Source: Elysia crispata
Taxonomy: Eukaryota; Mollusca; Gastropoda; Plakobranchidae
Reading direction: 5' to 3'
DNA: 64,000 nucleotides
NCBI GenBank assembly: GCA_033675545.1
Contig: JAWDGP010007247.1
Location: 930,555 to 994,554, forward strand
Positions within the stretch are counted from its first letter, which is position 1. Each line of letters begins with the position of its first letter. The position numbers and the translations under genes were made by a program. Below the pieces are notes generated by a model. It had not been told where the DNA came from. It did not search any database and worked only from the letters and a program-made list of their open reading frames with translations. Shown here one piece after another: positions 12,315 through 26,460 of the stretch.

Positions 12315-14179
12315 CCTTCAGTCTTAATTTTTTAATTTTCAAGGCAAAAAATTGGTTCACCTAAAGCTTGTTTTTATGTCTGGGCCATGGCTTGCATCCC
12401 TTGCTTTCTTTAACTTTCTGCCTTTTTGGTTTTGAATGTCTCAATCTGCTCTGTGATATTATCAAAAGCGTTGCTCACATTAGCCTCTCAAGTAATTTTT
12501 GACATTGGGACGAGGAATAATTTTTCTCTTTTTAGTTTTGAGATACACATCTAACATAGATCTCCAGGATGCATTTTTATAAAAGTATAGATGTTTTCAC
12601 TAACAAAAAGTTTAAGATATTTTGCAGCAATTCTGAGATTACTTAGGTGGCAAGTCTGGGAAGTAATGTTGGAAGTCAAAAGTTTTATTTGATAACTAAA
12701 TAAAAGGAAAGCTTTTTTACTATAACATGTCTTGATTGTAATCCATTTATTCTATTTTATTTTGTTTCGTTTTTCTTTGACCGATTGAGAGCCACCATAG
12801 CAAAAAGAGGAAGAGATAGTAATTTTTTGACAGTAGTGTGTGTGTGTCTCATATATAAACCATAACTAGTAGAGAGAATAGATGGATTAAAAGTCATATT
12901 TATTTTCAGCCAAGAAATTGCAAATCAATAGTCATGCATGTATGCAGTTTAATGTCACTAAGTGGACAGAAAAGTACTAGTTACCTACCTACCTCTCACA
13001 CTTCCCATATCTTTGAACAATAAATTGTACATTTTTCTTGGTGCAAACATTTTCCGGTCAGACTTGTGCTTGATTTAAGGTGGCAACCTCACATTTTTAG
13101 AGCTCACGTTAGGAAAGACCTTATGAAATTCATAGCATTATTTTTAGGTATTAAGCTATTCTTCTCTTTGTTTTGCCTCGTATATGGAGTGCTATAAAAA
13201 TAGCTGTATGTAATGCAATAAACATTTCCCTTGTAAAAAAAAAAAATTAAATCTTTGTGTTTATTGTGAAATTGGATAAACTGGATATGAGAACTATCTA
13301 CTTTTTCTCTTTCAGCAGCTAGTGTCCAAGTCCTTTTGCAAATTAATATTACATTAATAGGGAGGGAGTGTGCAAAAACAAACTTCTATTTGAATGTTTT
13401 TAATGGGGGAGAGGGCGGGAGGAGTGACTTCTCTGGTATTTATCTTTGTGCGTGTACAGTCAGTGCTTGCAGTGGTTTGTTTATCTTTAGAAGCACTGAC
13501 ATTTCCTCTAGTCAAGCTACTATCTCTCAATGTAGAGCAAATGAAAGTGATTTTACGCTTCTTTTCATTGTACAAAGGATATGCTGTCGGTAACAACTGT
13601 ATCATTATTCAAGTTATGAGAAGGATGTGTTTGCAGAAATGCGTTTTTGAGCTTCTCTTTCCCTGGAAAGACTGCCTACAGTTAGGCATGGTGGAAGTAT
13701 AATGACATGTAGTGAGCAGATAAGTTGCTATTATTTTTTTAAGAATATAATTTTTGGACAAAGTATATAGGTTTTCTTCCCTGCACCTGGCAGATAAAGC
13801 AATTCTTTGAGCAAACATCACTCGAAGCAGGAGTGAAGGATTCATCAGTTCTTTTTTTTTTTTTAATATTTCATAAAGACAAGAAGGGACACTTGTTTTA
13901 CTGCATGTTCATAGTTCTTCTTGTTTGTTAATAATTACACTGATTTTTTTTAAATTTTTTTTTTTTAATTTTATTTTGTTTTATTTTAAGAGAAGACATA
14001 TGCAAACAGGCAATTTACCATGGATACACTCATTATTGACTTTTTTATTTTGCACAAATTTTCTTTATTTTGTTTTATATTATATTTCTCAATAATTTGT
14101 TCCGTGCCCAGGGTAGACACTTGACAGATGACTTGCCAGTTGGACCATGTCTCACTATGAGGGAGTAGTTTGAAATTCC

Positions 14180-14252
<73 letters not shown>
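14180..14252. repeat. (TC)n microsatellite
   Basis: Uninterrupted TC dinucleotides except one TTTC near the start. Confidence 0.97.
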
Positions 14253-14255
<3 letters not shown>

Positions 14256-16174
14256 TACTTTTTTTCCCCCCACTTCCTTTCGATACTTCAGAAACTGTTA
14301 CACTTTTCACTTAATTGAACTGTTAGAATAAATAGACTTTTGGCAACAGACTGTGTTATCTAAGGTCAATTTTGTTCATTATCATAAGTAAATATCAAAT
14401 AATTTGCAAAGCATTGTTTGCTCTTTTTATTTTGAGGTCTTTCGATTGAATAGTTTCATACTAACACTACATATTGTTTGTGGAATTTTCCTTATCTTGT
14501 ACATTTTTTTGATGATTTACATAGATTTTGGTCCAGGAATCATAGAGAGTTGGTGAATACAAACTTGATTTTGTTAATGTTGGTGTGAGGGGTGAGTGTT
14601 TATGCTGGGATGTTGGAATCTGTGATAGCTCTTTCTCTCGGGAACAACATGATTTCATATATTGCTACTGTTTGATACTGATTTCACACTGTTTTGACAA
14701 GAATTTTGTGATTCATCTAATCTGTGTCAAGGCAGAGCTAGGGTATTTTTGATATTGATCAAAATCTGACCTGAAAATTGTTGACAATGCGCACAAATTT
14801 TTGCAAGGTTGGTTGCTTTATTTTTCTTTCTTCTTTTTTTTCTTTGAAAGCCTTTTCTTGTTTTTTTAAAACAAAATTGCTCATGTACATTTTGGTGGAT
14901 TTTGAATTACAGGTATCTTATGTGTTTTATTTGTTTTTTTTTTTATGTTTTGTTTTGTTTTAATTTTTCAAATGCCTTCTACTGCAAAACCCAATGATTC
15001 TAGTCTGATGAATATTAATTTTATAACTGGCCCAATATGTATTGCTAAACATATGTTGATGTTGATGAATTCTTTATGAGCTTATATAGGAAACGGTAAC
15101 ATATACAGGTATTGTATACTGTGTTGAAACACTGGTGCTGGATATTGTTTCATGACGTTGCAGGGAGGTGGAGATGGAGGAAAGATATTCTCTTTATCTT
15201 TTTATGGCACGTAGATGTTTGTAGCTGAACATTTTGAAAAAGAGAGCACTTAAGAGACGGACAAAAGAAAGAACAGTTATATTTTTTGTGGATACACTGT
15301 TCATTATTTGAAAATTTGCAGGAAATCAAAAACAACCACTTCCGTATTTTTTTTTTTGTTTTCTTTCCGATGTTTTTTTTTTCATAGAAAGATTAAGTAA
15401 AAAGACAATACACGAATATAATGAAGCCCTGAATATAATGAGACATTTAATTATGGTTACTTTCAAAGAGCCGATTGTCATGGATAGTCCAGTTAAGAGC
15501 ACCCAAATTTGTCTCACTTTTGATTTATTTTTATCTAAACTGTGTCATGTAGATGAAAGCTTTTTTTTTTAAACTAGATGAATGGGAAACATAAATTTTT
15601 GCTTTTTTTATAGGAATCATGAAGTGTTATATTATGATTTACTTTCATGATATTCAACTTGTGTTAGAGATCTGATGCATCACATTAATTTATTGGGCTG
15701 ATTTGAACCAATATAATGAATATTTTATGTTCATAGATACTTAATGTTCAGATGTAATTGTATGATCAGTGTGTGGGGGTCTGAATGAGGGGTGGGGCAA
15801 TATATAGGATGGGCTGCGTAAGTTTAAGTGTGAAAACTATTCCTAGCGTTATTCAGTTGATACTGTGTCGGTCTGAAAGCCTTGTGGTATCAGCATTTGT
15901 AAAAGTCTCTTTATGAGAAGTTCTCATCATACACTGAATTATTGCACCCTAAGAACCAGACTTTTTGTTATAACTTTGTTGTATGAACTAAGAGAGGATA
16001 TATTTTCCATAGCTGTTGGCACAGCTTTCACTGTTACAGTATTTGACCAATATCAGGGGTACAAGCTAAGTGAATAGGTTTTGCTTGGATTGTTCAATTT
16101 TGTCTCAAGTCTCTCTGCAACCATTTTTCTGTTTCTTTTATATCCGGCTACCTTCTCATGAGATAGTCATTCAC

Positions 16175-16178
16175 TGAT

Positions 16179-16235
<57 letters not shown>

Positions 16236-16241
16236 TATATA
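16175..16241. repeat. (AT)n microsatellite
   Basis: AT dinucleotides with ACAT and GTAT interruptions that make the tract nearly palindromic. Confidence 0.95.
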
Positions 16242-16666
16242 GTTCAAAAGAAATACAGAAATGAAGCAATCCGCAATCACTCAATGTATATCATGCGAAT
16301 AGAAAAATTGAATTTCAACATGATCCTCTTTCTTAAGTGTTGTTTTTAAACTGGCACAAATGTATGTGCAACATATTCCACAGCTATACACAAAGATAGT
16401 GAATCAGCCAGAAGAGAAAGAACTTTCTATTTAAGCTTGTACATAACATCTCATAGAATTTCTGTGTTCTTCCTCAAGTCATCTGAACATTTTACACTAA
16501 GTGATAGGCAACGGGAAGCTAAAATAGTACCCAGTCAATCAGAAGCCAAGCTTTTTAGCAAAACTAAAGCTATGGGCTGCTTTTGCTGGTTGAAGAGAAA
16601 AACAGCTAACTTTTTCTTCTTTTATTTCTCTTAACACAACTTCTTAATTTTCCTCTCTATGCTTCC

Positions 16667-16801
<135 letters not shown>

Positions 16802-17198
16802 TACTTTCTGTCTCTGCTCTATACCCTATTTTGTCCTTTTAATCTTTGTCCACCTTGATCAAAGTCAATGACCATATTTCAAGGCTGACACTGTTCTCTC
16901 CCTAAAGCCAACCAGTGCTGTTTAATGATATCTAAGCTTGTATAGTTTCTCTAACTCTTGTGTTGTCTCTTGGCTCGTGACTTACCCAAATCTATTTATT
17001 CTTATTGTATGATCTAGCCTTGTTCAAATGCTCGACCAATGCTTCAATGGTTCCTAATCATTTGTCGTATTTTATGATATTCAAATAATTGTAACCATCA
17101 GGATTATTAAAATTTCTGAATATCCTTGTCCTTCAATTTTTATCTGCCCATCTGAGAATATATAGCTGAATATCTTTCTCTTTTTTTATTTGTTTATC

Positions 17199-17202
<4 letters not shown>

Positions 17203-17281
<79 letters not shown>
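17203..17281. repeat. (TC)n microsatellite
   Basis: Pure TC dinucleotide run of about 78 bp. Confidence 0.97.
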
Positions 17282-17282
<1 letters not shown>

Positions 17283-19566
17283 CTATCTCTCTCATACACA
17301 CCATTCATTGTTTATCTTTTCTCTGCACCTCTGAAACTGTCTGTATGACCACTACTCTTTCCTTCACTATGTTCTCCATCATGGTTTTCAAAACTATACA
17401 TTTGATGGCAAAACTTGCCCCAGGGTCTGCTCATATCTTTTTCACTATATTTCTTCTGATAACTCTCTGTCTCTCCTCTTCATTTCATTTTCTTTTTTGC
17501 TACACCTGTGGCTTCACCATAGTGTACCATAAATTCTTGTGACTAGACATTACTAATCATGGCCTCCCCCCTACATCCTAAACATCCTGTTTGGGATAAT
17601 TTTCCAGTAACACTTTTCATCTGTGCTGACTTTTTCTAGGGGTGATAGAACAGAAAAAAGTCACACATCCCATATCTTCAAACAAGGCTTCTATTTTTGT
17701 TCCCTATGGCTGCCTAAGCTGTATTGGACAAGCCTGCTACTGCTCATATTATCCAATGTATGCCTTTGTTTTAAGGTGTTTGTTTTGGGCTCTGACACTG
17801 TTGATAACTCAGTTGCCTCACTGGGTGCTGATATCATTTTGAATAATGAAAAAAAGTAAATACATTAATGAAAAAAGATACATTGTGATGTATTGTACAT
17901 TATTGATTGGAGAAAAAAAACTAATATAAAGAATTTACAACTATAATCATATAAATATATAATTATAAAAACACACCCATATATATACATTTATATAATA
18001 TATCTATCTTATATGCATTATTGCTGATGTATCTTGTCGTTGTGATGTCTTGTATCGTGGTGGTGGTGATTTGCATGTTTTCTTCTACTCTTTGGTATTG
18101 GATATTAATTCTTTTCCCCTTCTTTCGCTGGACCTTCCAGTTATACAGTTAACTAGGGCTTTTTCAACTTCTTTTCAAGTAAAAGACAAAGCAACAAAGC
18201 TATATTTGTAATTTGCAGTATCATGATTATCAACAGCATCCTCATATTCATTTTCATCATCAAAGCTAATGTTATGATCACCAACATCTCCGCTGTTTTC
18301 ATTTTCATAGTAACCAATCTTTCAGCAGGTTGCCACGGCCAAAAGAATTTTTTTCTAGTTTGTCACATACGAGTTGCTGGCTTTCATGATCAGTCTAGGT
18401 GTTACTTTTCGTTCTACTTTGCTGCGCTCTATCATGGTAAGCCAATGGTACTGTAACCCACACAGCATGATATACACTAAGTGTGGATCATAATGAGGTC
18501 TGCATAGCATGAGTATAATTTGTTTCATTTATTTCTTTATTTAAGTGAAGAAGAATAGCTGAAGAAATATAGTTTTTTACCTGCTGAGGGTAGAATTTGC
18601 GATGATCCAACTTATCTATACCTGATATCAAAAGGTTCTTATAAATTGATAAACTGAGAATTATCTGGCTGTTATTATTGACTCAAATACCATAACATGG
18701 AACAACTCTTAAGTAAGATTCTCAGATTGTCGTACCATGTTCTGCTCTAGAATTAACTTGGCTTCCAATGTTCAGGTTAGTGATACATGTAGAGTTACAT
18801 CCTCTCAAACTTTTTTATTCAAGCTGGTATTTGTTTGCAACACATAGAAATATGGAAGGGACACAACTAGTGATAATCTAATTAGGATTGTACTCTTGCT
18901 TCAGCATAGATCTGTCTCTCTTTTGTTTCATTGAATTTTCATTTGCAAATTGCATTAATTTGTTGTTTATAATGACAAACCTGGAGTCCATGATTAACAC
19001 TTGTTTGAATTCCTGGTTTTGTAATGTGTGAATTTTTTTGTTTGTTTTGTTATCTTTTAATCAGACATTAATTATTTCAATGATTTTTTTCCCTTTACTT
19101 TTACAAGAAAATATGTCTTAAAGTCAGAGCATGATTTTTTTCTAAATTTACCATGAATTTTACTGAAAATATCAAAACCTTTCTCTCAGATTCCTATTCA
19201 TTGTTGTATCATAATCAATGCATTGTAACTGTCTTTCTCCTTGTCTTTTTCTTTACTCTCTGAGCCTCTCACCTGCTTCCAAAAACATGTACTGTACTGT
19301 ACTATATTGTGTCAATGCCTTCACTTTTTTCCTTTTGTTTTTTTTTTGTTTTTTTCTTTTGAAAATACCTATAAAAAATTTATTTCTAAAAATCTTATGA
19401 TGGTTATAGGTGGCTACTGAACAGCATTTAACCTTGAACTTCTCCTTATTAATCTTTAAAGGAAAAAAAATAATTAAGAAAAAAATAAATATTTCATGAT
19501 GTTGTACAAACAAAACTAAACAAAAATTTTAAAGAAAATAGTCATATAATAATCTATATCTATATA

Positions 19567-19569
<3 letters not shown>

Positions 19570-19621
<52 letters not shown>
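19570..19621. repeat. (AT)n microsatellite
   Basis: Pure AT dinucleotide run of about 50 bp. Confidence 0.97.
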
Positions 19622-19622
<1 letters not shown>

Positions 19623-20663
19623 TATACATATGTTGTTGTTATCATCATCAATATCACCATTTCAATAGTTGGAAAGCTCCATTTCTTGTGGAATATTATG
19701 TTGTTGTTATTATCGTTTTTATCATGGAGCTGTACTGAGCATTTAGGTGGATACCGGGCCTTACTCTTTTATTTTCATTTGGTTGCATGGTTACAATATG
19801 TATGCTGTTTATTTTGCTTGACACTTCATCATTAAAGTTGAATGTTTATTGAATTTCTCTTGCAAGACTTGATGTTTGTTAAGTTAAGAGTACAGTGTGC
19901 TTGTGGCATGAATGACTGATTTGTTTCTAGCACTAAGTCTCTTGAAAACCCAAACTTTACAAGCTTGCCATGAAGGTAGCAGGAATTTTGAATTAAAATT
20001 AAAGCCATATGCGTTAAAACTGTTCAGTCTAGTTACTTAAATTTTAAAATATTTTGCAAGCTATCTTGTATAAATAAAAACGATACTTTTGAATGGTTCA
20101 TTTCAGCAAATTTAATATGCTTCTTGCAATCATAAAAAAAGATGTTGCCTATCTGTAAAGTTAATTTGGCAAATCCTCACAATAGATAAAGTGCTGTTCT
20201 TGAATTGCAAATTTCCTACTATTTTGAAAGTAAAGAAAATTTGCCTGTTGAACAATAGTTAACATTCTTAATTTTTGATGCATCTCTTGGAAGAAAAGAA
20301 TGATTTGGATTTAATTTTTTAAAGAATGTGCATAAGAGGAAATACTGCTGATGAAAGGTATTTCCTACATATGTTTGAAAAGCCAACTGCGTCAGAGAAC
20401 AGCGTTATTGATTGGTCAAAATAGGACGATTTTTTAGAAAAATTCTAATTGATTGGAAAATACCCACAAATTTGACAATCTATTTCCATTAATTTATAAT
20501 TATTATTATTTTTTTTTCAAATTTTGAAAGGTACTTGCTTCAAAAAAGGTTTCTTTGTTTCATTTCCTAGAAAATTGAAAAACTATCTGCATAAGAAAAG
20601 AGAGACACGTAAACACTTCTATTTTTACAAACTTCATAAAGAAGAGTGAGCAATGTATATAGT

Positions 20664-21941
20664 AGTGTATGTGTATCACTGCACTTAGAGTGAGCTCGGT
20701 TTATGAGCATTTTATATAATTATGGAAAAGTGTATGTGTATCACTGCGCTTAGAGTGAGCTCAGTTTATGAGCATTTTATATATTTATGGTAAAGTGTAT
20801 GTGTATCACTACACTTAGAGTGAGCTCGGTTTATGAGCATTTTATATAACTATGGTAAAGTGTATGTGTATCACTGCACTTAGAGTGAGCTCGGTTTATG
20901 AGCATTTTATATAATTATGGAAAAGTGTATGTGTATCACTGCGCTTAGAGTGAGCTCAGTTTATGAGCATTTTATATATTTATGGTAAAGTGTATGTGTA
21001 TCACTACACTTACAGTGAGCTCGGTTTATGAGCATTTTATATAACTATGGTAAAGTGTATGTGTATCACTGCACTTAGAGTGAGCTCGGTTTATGAGCAT
21101 TTTATATAATTATGGTAAAGTGTATTTGTATCACTGCACTTAGAGTGAGCTCAGTTTATGAGCATTTTATATAATTATGGTAAATGGTATGTGTATCACT
21201 GCACTTAGAGTGAGCTCGGTTTATGAGCATTTTATATAATTATGGTAAAGCGTATGTGTATTGCTGCACTTAGAGTGAGCTCGGATTATGAGCATTTTAT
21301 ATAATTATGGTAAAGCGTATGTGTATCGCTGCACTTAAAGTGAGCTCGGTTTATGAGCATTTTATATAATTATGGTAAAGTGTATGTGTATCGCTGCACT
21401 TAGAGTGAGCTAGGTTTATGAGCATTTTATATGATTATGGTAAAGTGTATGTGTATCACTGCACTTAGAGTGAGCTCAGTTTATGAGCATTTTACATAAT
21501 TATGGTAAGTGTATGTGTATCACTGCACTTAGAGTGAGCTCGGTTTATGAGCATTTTATATAATTATGGTAAAGGGTATGTGTATTACTGCACTTAGAGT
21601 GAGCTCGGTTTATGAGCATTTTATATAGTTATGGTAAAGTGTATATGTATCACTGCACTTAGAGTGAGCTCGGTTTATGGGCATTTTATATAGTTATGGT
21701 AAAGCGTATGTGTATCACTGCACTTAGAATGAGCTCGGTTTATGAGCATTTTATATAGTTATGGTAAAGTGTATGTGTATCACTGCACTTAGAGTGAGCT
21801 CGGTTTATGAGCATTTTATATAGTTATGGTAAAGCGTATGTGTATCACTGCACTTAGAATGAGCTCGGTTTATGAGCTTTTTATATAATTATGGTAAAAT
21901 GTATGTGTATCACTGCACTTAGAGTGAGCTCGGTTTGTGAG

Positions 21942-22003
<62 letters not shown>

Positions 22004-22036
22004 GGTACAGTGTATGTGTTTCGCTGTGCTTAAGGC
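20664..22036 (+). repeat. 65 bp tandem satellite array with higher-order structure
   Basis: About 20 head-to-tail copies of a 65 bp monomer. TGAGCTC recurs at 20691, 20756, 20821, 20886, 20951, 21016, 21081 and on. Monomers 1-3 are repeated as monomers 4-6 with one visible difference, a 195 bp trimer unit. Between about 21600 and 21860, two variants alternate as a 130 bp dimer. Variation is otherwise a few bases per copy, suggesting recent amplification. The last copy is split by (TA)n at 21943-21995 and resumes as AAATTATGGTACAGTGTATG. No long open frame runs through it. Confidence 0.97.
21943..21995. repeat. (TA)n tract inside the last 65 bp monomer
   Basis: Replaces the TTTTATATAA core of the monomer: flanks are GTGAGCAA on the left and AAATTATGGT on the right, exactly where the core sits in other copies. 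Confidence 0.95.
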
Positions 22037-22588
22037 ACTGATAAGACATTCCTCTGTTTTTGCTTGGAAAAGGAAGTTGGTTTAAATTCAAACTGCAGCC
22101 TTTTTTTAAAGTATTTTTTGTTAAGCAAGAAACTGTAATGTTAACACATTAAACGTTATTAATGAATGTTGCATTTTGAAATTTTACATCAACTACATTT
22201 TGAACTGTAATGTATCCTATTCTAAAGCAGCCAGCCGTTATAAAATGAACTGTGCTGGAATAAAACCCCTAAAGAATTTCCTAATAACTAAACGATGACC
22301 GTGATCTAAATTAAATATTAGCCCTTACCGCCGGAGTACGGTCAGCCAGTTAGATCAGACCCCAACAGATGGCTCAGAATATAGAGGGAATATCAGAGAA
22401 TAAATTTGCATCCCCACATGAATAATTTTGTATGAACAACTATCTCAGTATCTGTTACTCGGACACCTGACTGAGGACTAGCAGTCACACCTTCCTGTTC
22501 CAAACAATCTCTTAGAGGCTTGTAGAGTTGAAAATGTCAAAAGCAGATTTTGAAACAAACAATCATTCAGCAAAGTATTCAGGAAGAT

Positions 22589-22617
22589 CCCATCCTAAGA
22601 TCATGTCTTAGGATGGG
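22589..22617. repeat. Perfect 12 bp inverted repeat with 5 nt loop
   Basis: CCCATCCTAAGA, loop TCATG, TCTTAGGATGGG. No surrounding element or gene explains it. Confidence 0.9.
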
Positions 22618-23544
22618 TACGAAAATTTAAAAATGAAAGAAAATAGATGAGTTAACTAAAAGTTCTATAAAAAGGCGGTGTAATTTTACATCGTGTAAAC
22701 CCACCATTCCTTCAGTCAATTTTAGTGGCAAAAACTGAAGCAGCACACGGCAAGCATTGAAAACTTCGTCTGTCTACCCTTCCATCAAGTCCATGTCTCT
22801 ACCCAACACGCGCCTCATGAGAAAATAAGAATCAGACAAAGGAGATCGGTTGTGAATTGGTTTACTGTCCAGAAATGATGGTGAGTTTTGAATGAGGAGG
22901 AAGGTACACTATCAAAATTAAGAGTTCTAAAAAAAAAATAAAAAAAAAAAAAAAAAACTTACACAAAGCTGCGTCGATTATAAAAAAAACCGATTTACAA
23001 TTTTTGTGAAATCCAAATCAATGATTCAAACATTCATAATCATGTAAGTTAAAACAAATAGGCAGCAGTGATTTCCTTTGAAATACTTTTTGCAGGAGTT
23101 TATAGTTATCTAATGAGCGTTTAAAAACATTCAAATAGATTTGAAAAGTACCTAATCAACCGATTTCCCATATTCGAAACTTATGAGAGGTTATTGTTGT
23201 CATCTTTCTTTCAGTAACTGGAAAATAAACTGAAGCACAAGAAGCTATGAAATTTGAATATCTGGAGATAGCAAGGCTCTACAAACAAGCTTGCTAGGAG
23301 AGGCCTACTAGCCCCACTGGCAGTTTGAAAGCATAACCGCCACAAAGTAAAGGATTTTTACCTTGGGATTGTTGATACAACAGTTGTAATCAATAGAAAC
23401 AAATTTTTCAATTCTAGACTGTCATGGTGGCAGCAGGACATTTTAAAAATTCATTACGAACTATCTGTTCAAAGATGCATAAGATTAATTAAAATTGAAT
23501 GTCATAGTAGAGCATGAAGAATAGTGGCAAATCACAAGAAAAAA

Positions 23545-23720
23545 AGAAATACATGTGTGTATAGCCCAGCTCTAAAATTTACGAAATAGCAACTTGCACT
23601 TGAGCTTTCGGCTTTACGCCTTCATCAGAAACAAAAACAAGAACAAGAAACAACACGCAGAGTTCCACATGCAGATGAAAAACAGACTCAAAAAGGATGA
23701 AATACAAGAAGAATGAATCG
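23545..23720 (-). repeat. Dispersed repeat with hammerhead-ribozyme-like core (minus strand)
   Basis: On the minus strand, CTGATGA (23628-23622) is followed by one extra A. Then come GGC and GCC paired around a 5 nt loop (23620-23610), then GAAA (23609-23606) and GCTC. This is the order of the hammerhead core (CUGAUGA, stem II, GAAA, stem III). Hammerhead motifs are known in Penelope-like elements and retrozymes of animals. The extra A, and G at the cleavage position if GCTC pairs with GAGC near 23570, argue this copy may be inactive. A diverged relative at about 53145-53245 shares the core region and the CAAGAACAAGAAACAACACG flank, so this is a repeat family. Borders are approximate. Confidence 0.45.
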
Positions 23721-24908
23721 TGTGAAAATGTAGGCTAGGGGGGAAAAAAACAATTTGAATAATAAGGCGCACTTTGAGGAAAAAAAAATTAATGACTGAT
23801 TGAGTAATGGAGAGGGAAAAAAAGAATAAAGAAATAAGTAAATAAAAATATCAAAATATTATTCAGGTGGATACTAAGTAAATGATTAATGAAAGAAAAG
23901 AACAAAGACATAGGTAAATAACAAATGAAAATATTATCAAGGTGTATAAATAAATAAAAAAACATGAAGTAAATCAGGGCTGGCCAGCTTATTAGAGAAA
24001 ATACCCCTTTGCTTCCAGAATGGCTTGATCTTGGTCAGCTTTGAAACCACTAGTAACCAGAGATCTTGTTAGATTTGAGAAAATCCATGTAAGTCTTACT
24101 TTGAGATGTGATGGTCATCTTTTCAGTGTTGTCGGACGGTCATTTTTTGGCTGGGAAATTCACTTTTCCCTTGAAATCTTTGATCGGAGATATATTTGGG
24201 TACCTCGGTTGGTCGTGGGTGAAAATCTATTTCTATAGGCCTATCAGATATAACTCTTTATGGGGAACTTCGGACGAGGATTGGTAGCTTCTTTATGGGA
24301 GACTCTACCGACGTTGGAGGTACTACATGTATAACTATACGTCGGACCTAGAAATCAGAGCCATTGTCAGTCACATCTTGTATTACAACGAAGGACTATA
24401 CCATAAGCCGTTTGGTCTGAGGTGGCTGCGTGAATTTTACGTGGGATTCTAAAATAAAAGCAAAAACGCCACCCTTTTAGGACAACTTGGTACATGCAAT
24501 TATAAATAATGCGAAAGGACGCATGTGTGTCCGTAAATTGTATAACTGTATAATCAGAAAACTAAAAAAGGAACTGGCCCACAACTTATAATTACAGGAC
24601 AACAACTAAAAAAAAAAAGAAATAAACAATGCATCTAAAAACGTAACGTATAAACGTTTCCCATTCACAAGATTATCCCCACAAACATTCAAGCTGCCAC
24701 AAACAAGGCCTTAGAAATACCTTGATCAAAGGCCACACAGAAAATAGATAGACCCGAAACAGATAAACATAGAACTCCAGTTCAGTAAGTGACAAAAAAT
24801 CCCTACCGAATATTCCCTACATACTAAAAAATAAAAATATTTCCCCATTCTTCAAACCTCAGATCGGTGTAAAAATGGCCAACCCACCATCCTGACCCTC
24901 CCCATAGC

Positions 24909-24910
<2 letters not shown>

Positions 24911-24962
<52 letters not shown>

Positions 24963-25034
24963 AGAAGAAGAAGAAGAAGAAGAAGAAGAAGAAGAAGAAG
25001 AAGAAGAAGAAGAAGAAGAAGAAGAAGAAGAAAA
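24911..25034. repeat. Compound (AG)n-(AAG)n microsatellite
   Basis: About 46 bp of AG dinucleotides pass directly into about 75 bp of AAG trinucleotides; purines are all on the + strand. Confidence 0.97.
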
Positions 25035-25243
25035 TAATGGAAAAAGAATACCTGAATAGGAAAGAGATTTTATTTTCACGTCACTTACTTTTTGCACCAC
25101 TTTTCTACTTAAGGGTCAACAGAGCGAGACAGAAAATGAAGAGTTAAGAAAGGTGGAGAGAAAGAAGTTAAGTAAGACAATAAAGACAGAGAAAGAGAGA
25201 AAGTGGAAGGAAACCAATAGATTACTGAATAGGGCGCCAAAAC

Positions 25244-25360
<117 letters not shown>

Positions 25361-26281
25361 AAAAATGTCCAAACTTTGAGGCTTTAAAGATTGATTTCTT
25401 CAAGAAAAAGAGGATAACCACTGACTTCCTATTATACATTTTTTTTCATTGAAACTTGAGGAAAAAAATTCAGCGAAATTTTTAAATTGTCTTTTTTTAG
25501 AAACAAAATTTGTTTTAACTTTGCTGAATACCTAAGGATTGTCTTGATATTTTGCACAGAAATGCATCACTATACAGTTTATAAACGATCAGAACAATTT
25601 TAACGATTTTTTGTTTTAAAAAAATTGTTAAAAAAACATTAAAAAAAAAAAATTCATAGCAGGCCCCTATCCCCAGCAAACTTTAAAATAACTTTCTGTC
25701 ATGTTTGAATTCATGCTTTGTTTTAAATATTATAATCATAATATATATAAAAAAAAAAAAATGAAAATGAGATGACATTCTGTCATAGTTCTAAGCTTAT
25801 AACTTTTTAATTTCTAACACTCGACTCACTTGAAACTTGAAGTTTAGACGATCTTAGAAAACTGCAGTGAAAGATTAATTTTTCTTTTTTACCGGTACAT
25901 TTTATCTGATACGGCTAGGAGTAAACATATTAAAGTAGAATGAGCAAAAATTCTTACTTTTCTCAAAAAGTTTTGTGCAATTTGTGTCGTGAATCGCAGT
26001 TGGTGAGAATGGCATTTATTTGTTACTTTATACTTTATTTTAGTTTACACAGTTGATTTCTCATGTTAAACATCAGTCAGTATAGGACGTGTTGGATTGT
26101 TTACAAGAAATTAGTGTGAATTGACAATATCTTGCAAAAATCATTGTTGAAGGCATCAGATATTAAGTTTACTTTTGCACAAAAATAACTTACAGTAAAC
26201 GAACACACGAGCAGAAATTGCCACTGGGCCAGCATTCTGCATCTGCGTGTATTGGATACATCGGGAATCGTTCACATCGCA

Positions 26282-26460
26282 TACCTGTATACGAGTAACT
26301 TGTAATAGATAATCAATACTGGTATAAATCGTGACCTTGAATGGACACATCAAATACTTTCAAATTATTATGTAACTTGTAAAAAATGATCAGTATCGGT
26401 ATAACGTGAACCTGTATGAAGACATCATAATTATTTATACAAGCAACTTGTAATAGACCT
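26282..26460. repeat. Degenerate tandem repeat, period about 75 bp
   Basis: The motif AACTTGTAATAGAT or close variants recurs near 26297, 26372 and 26446. It is followed in the first two copies by ATCARTAYNGGTATAA and GTGA.CCTG. Two and a half diverged copies. Confidence 0.6.
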
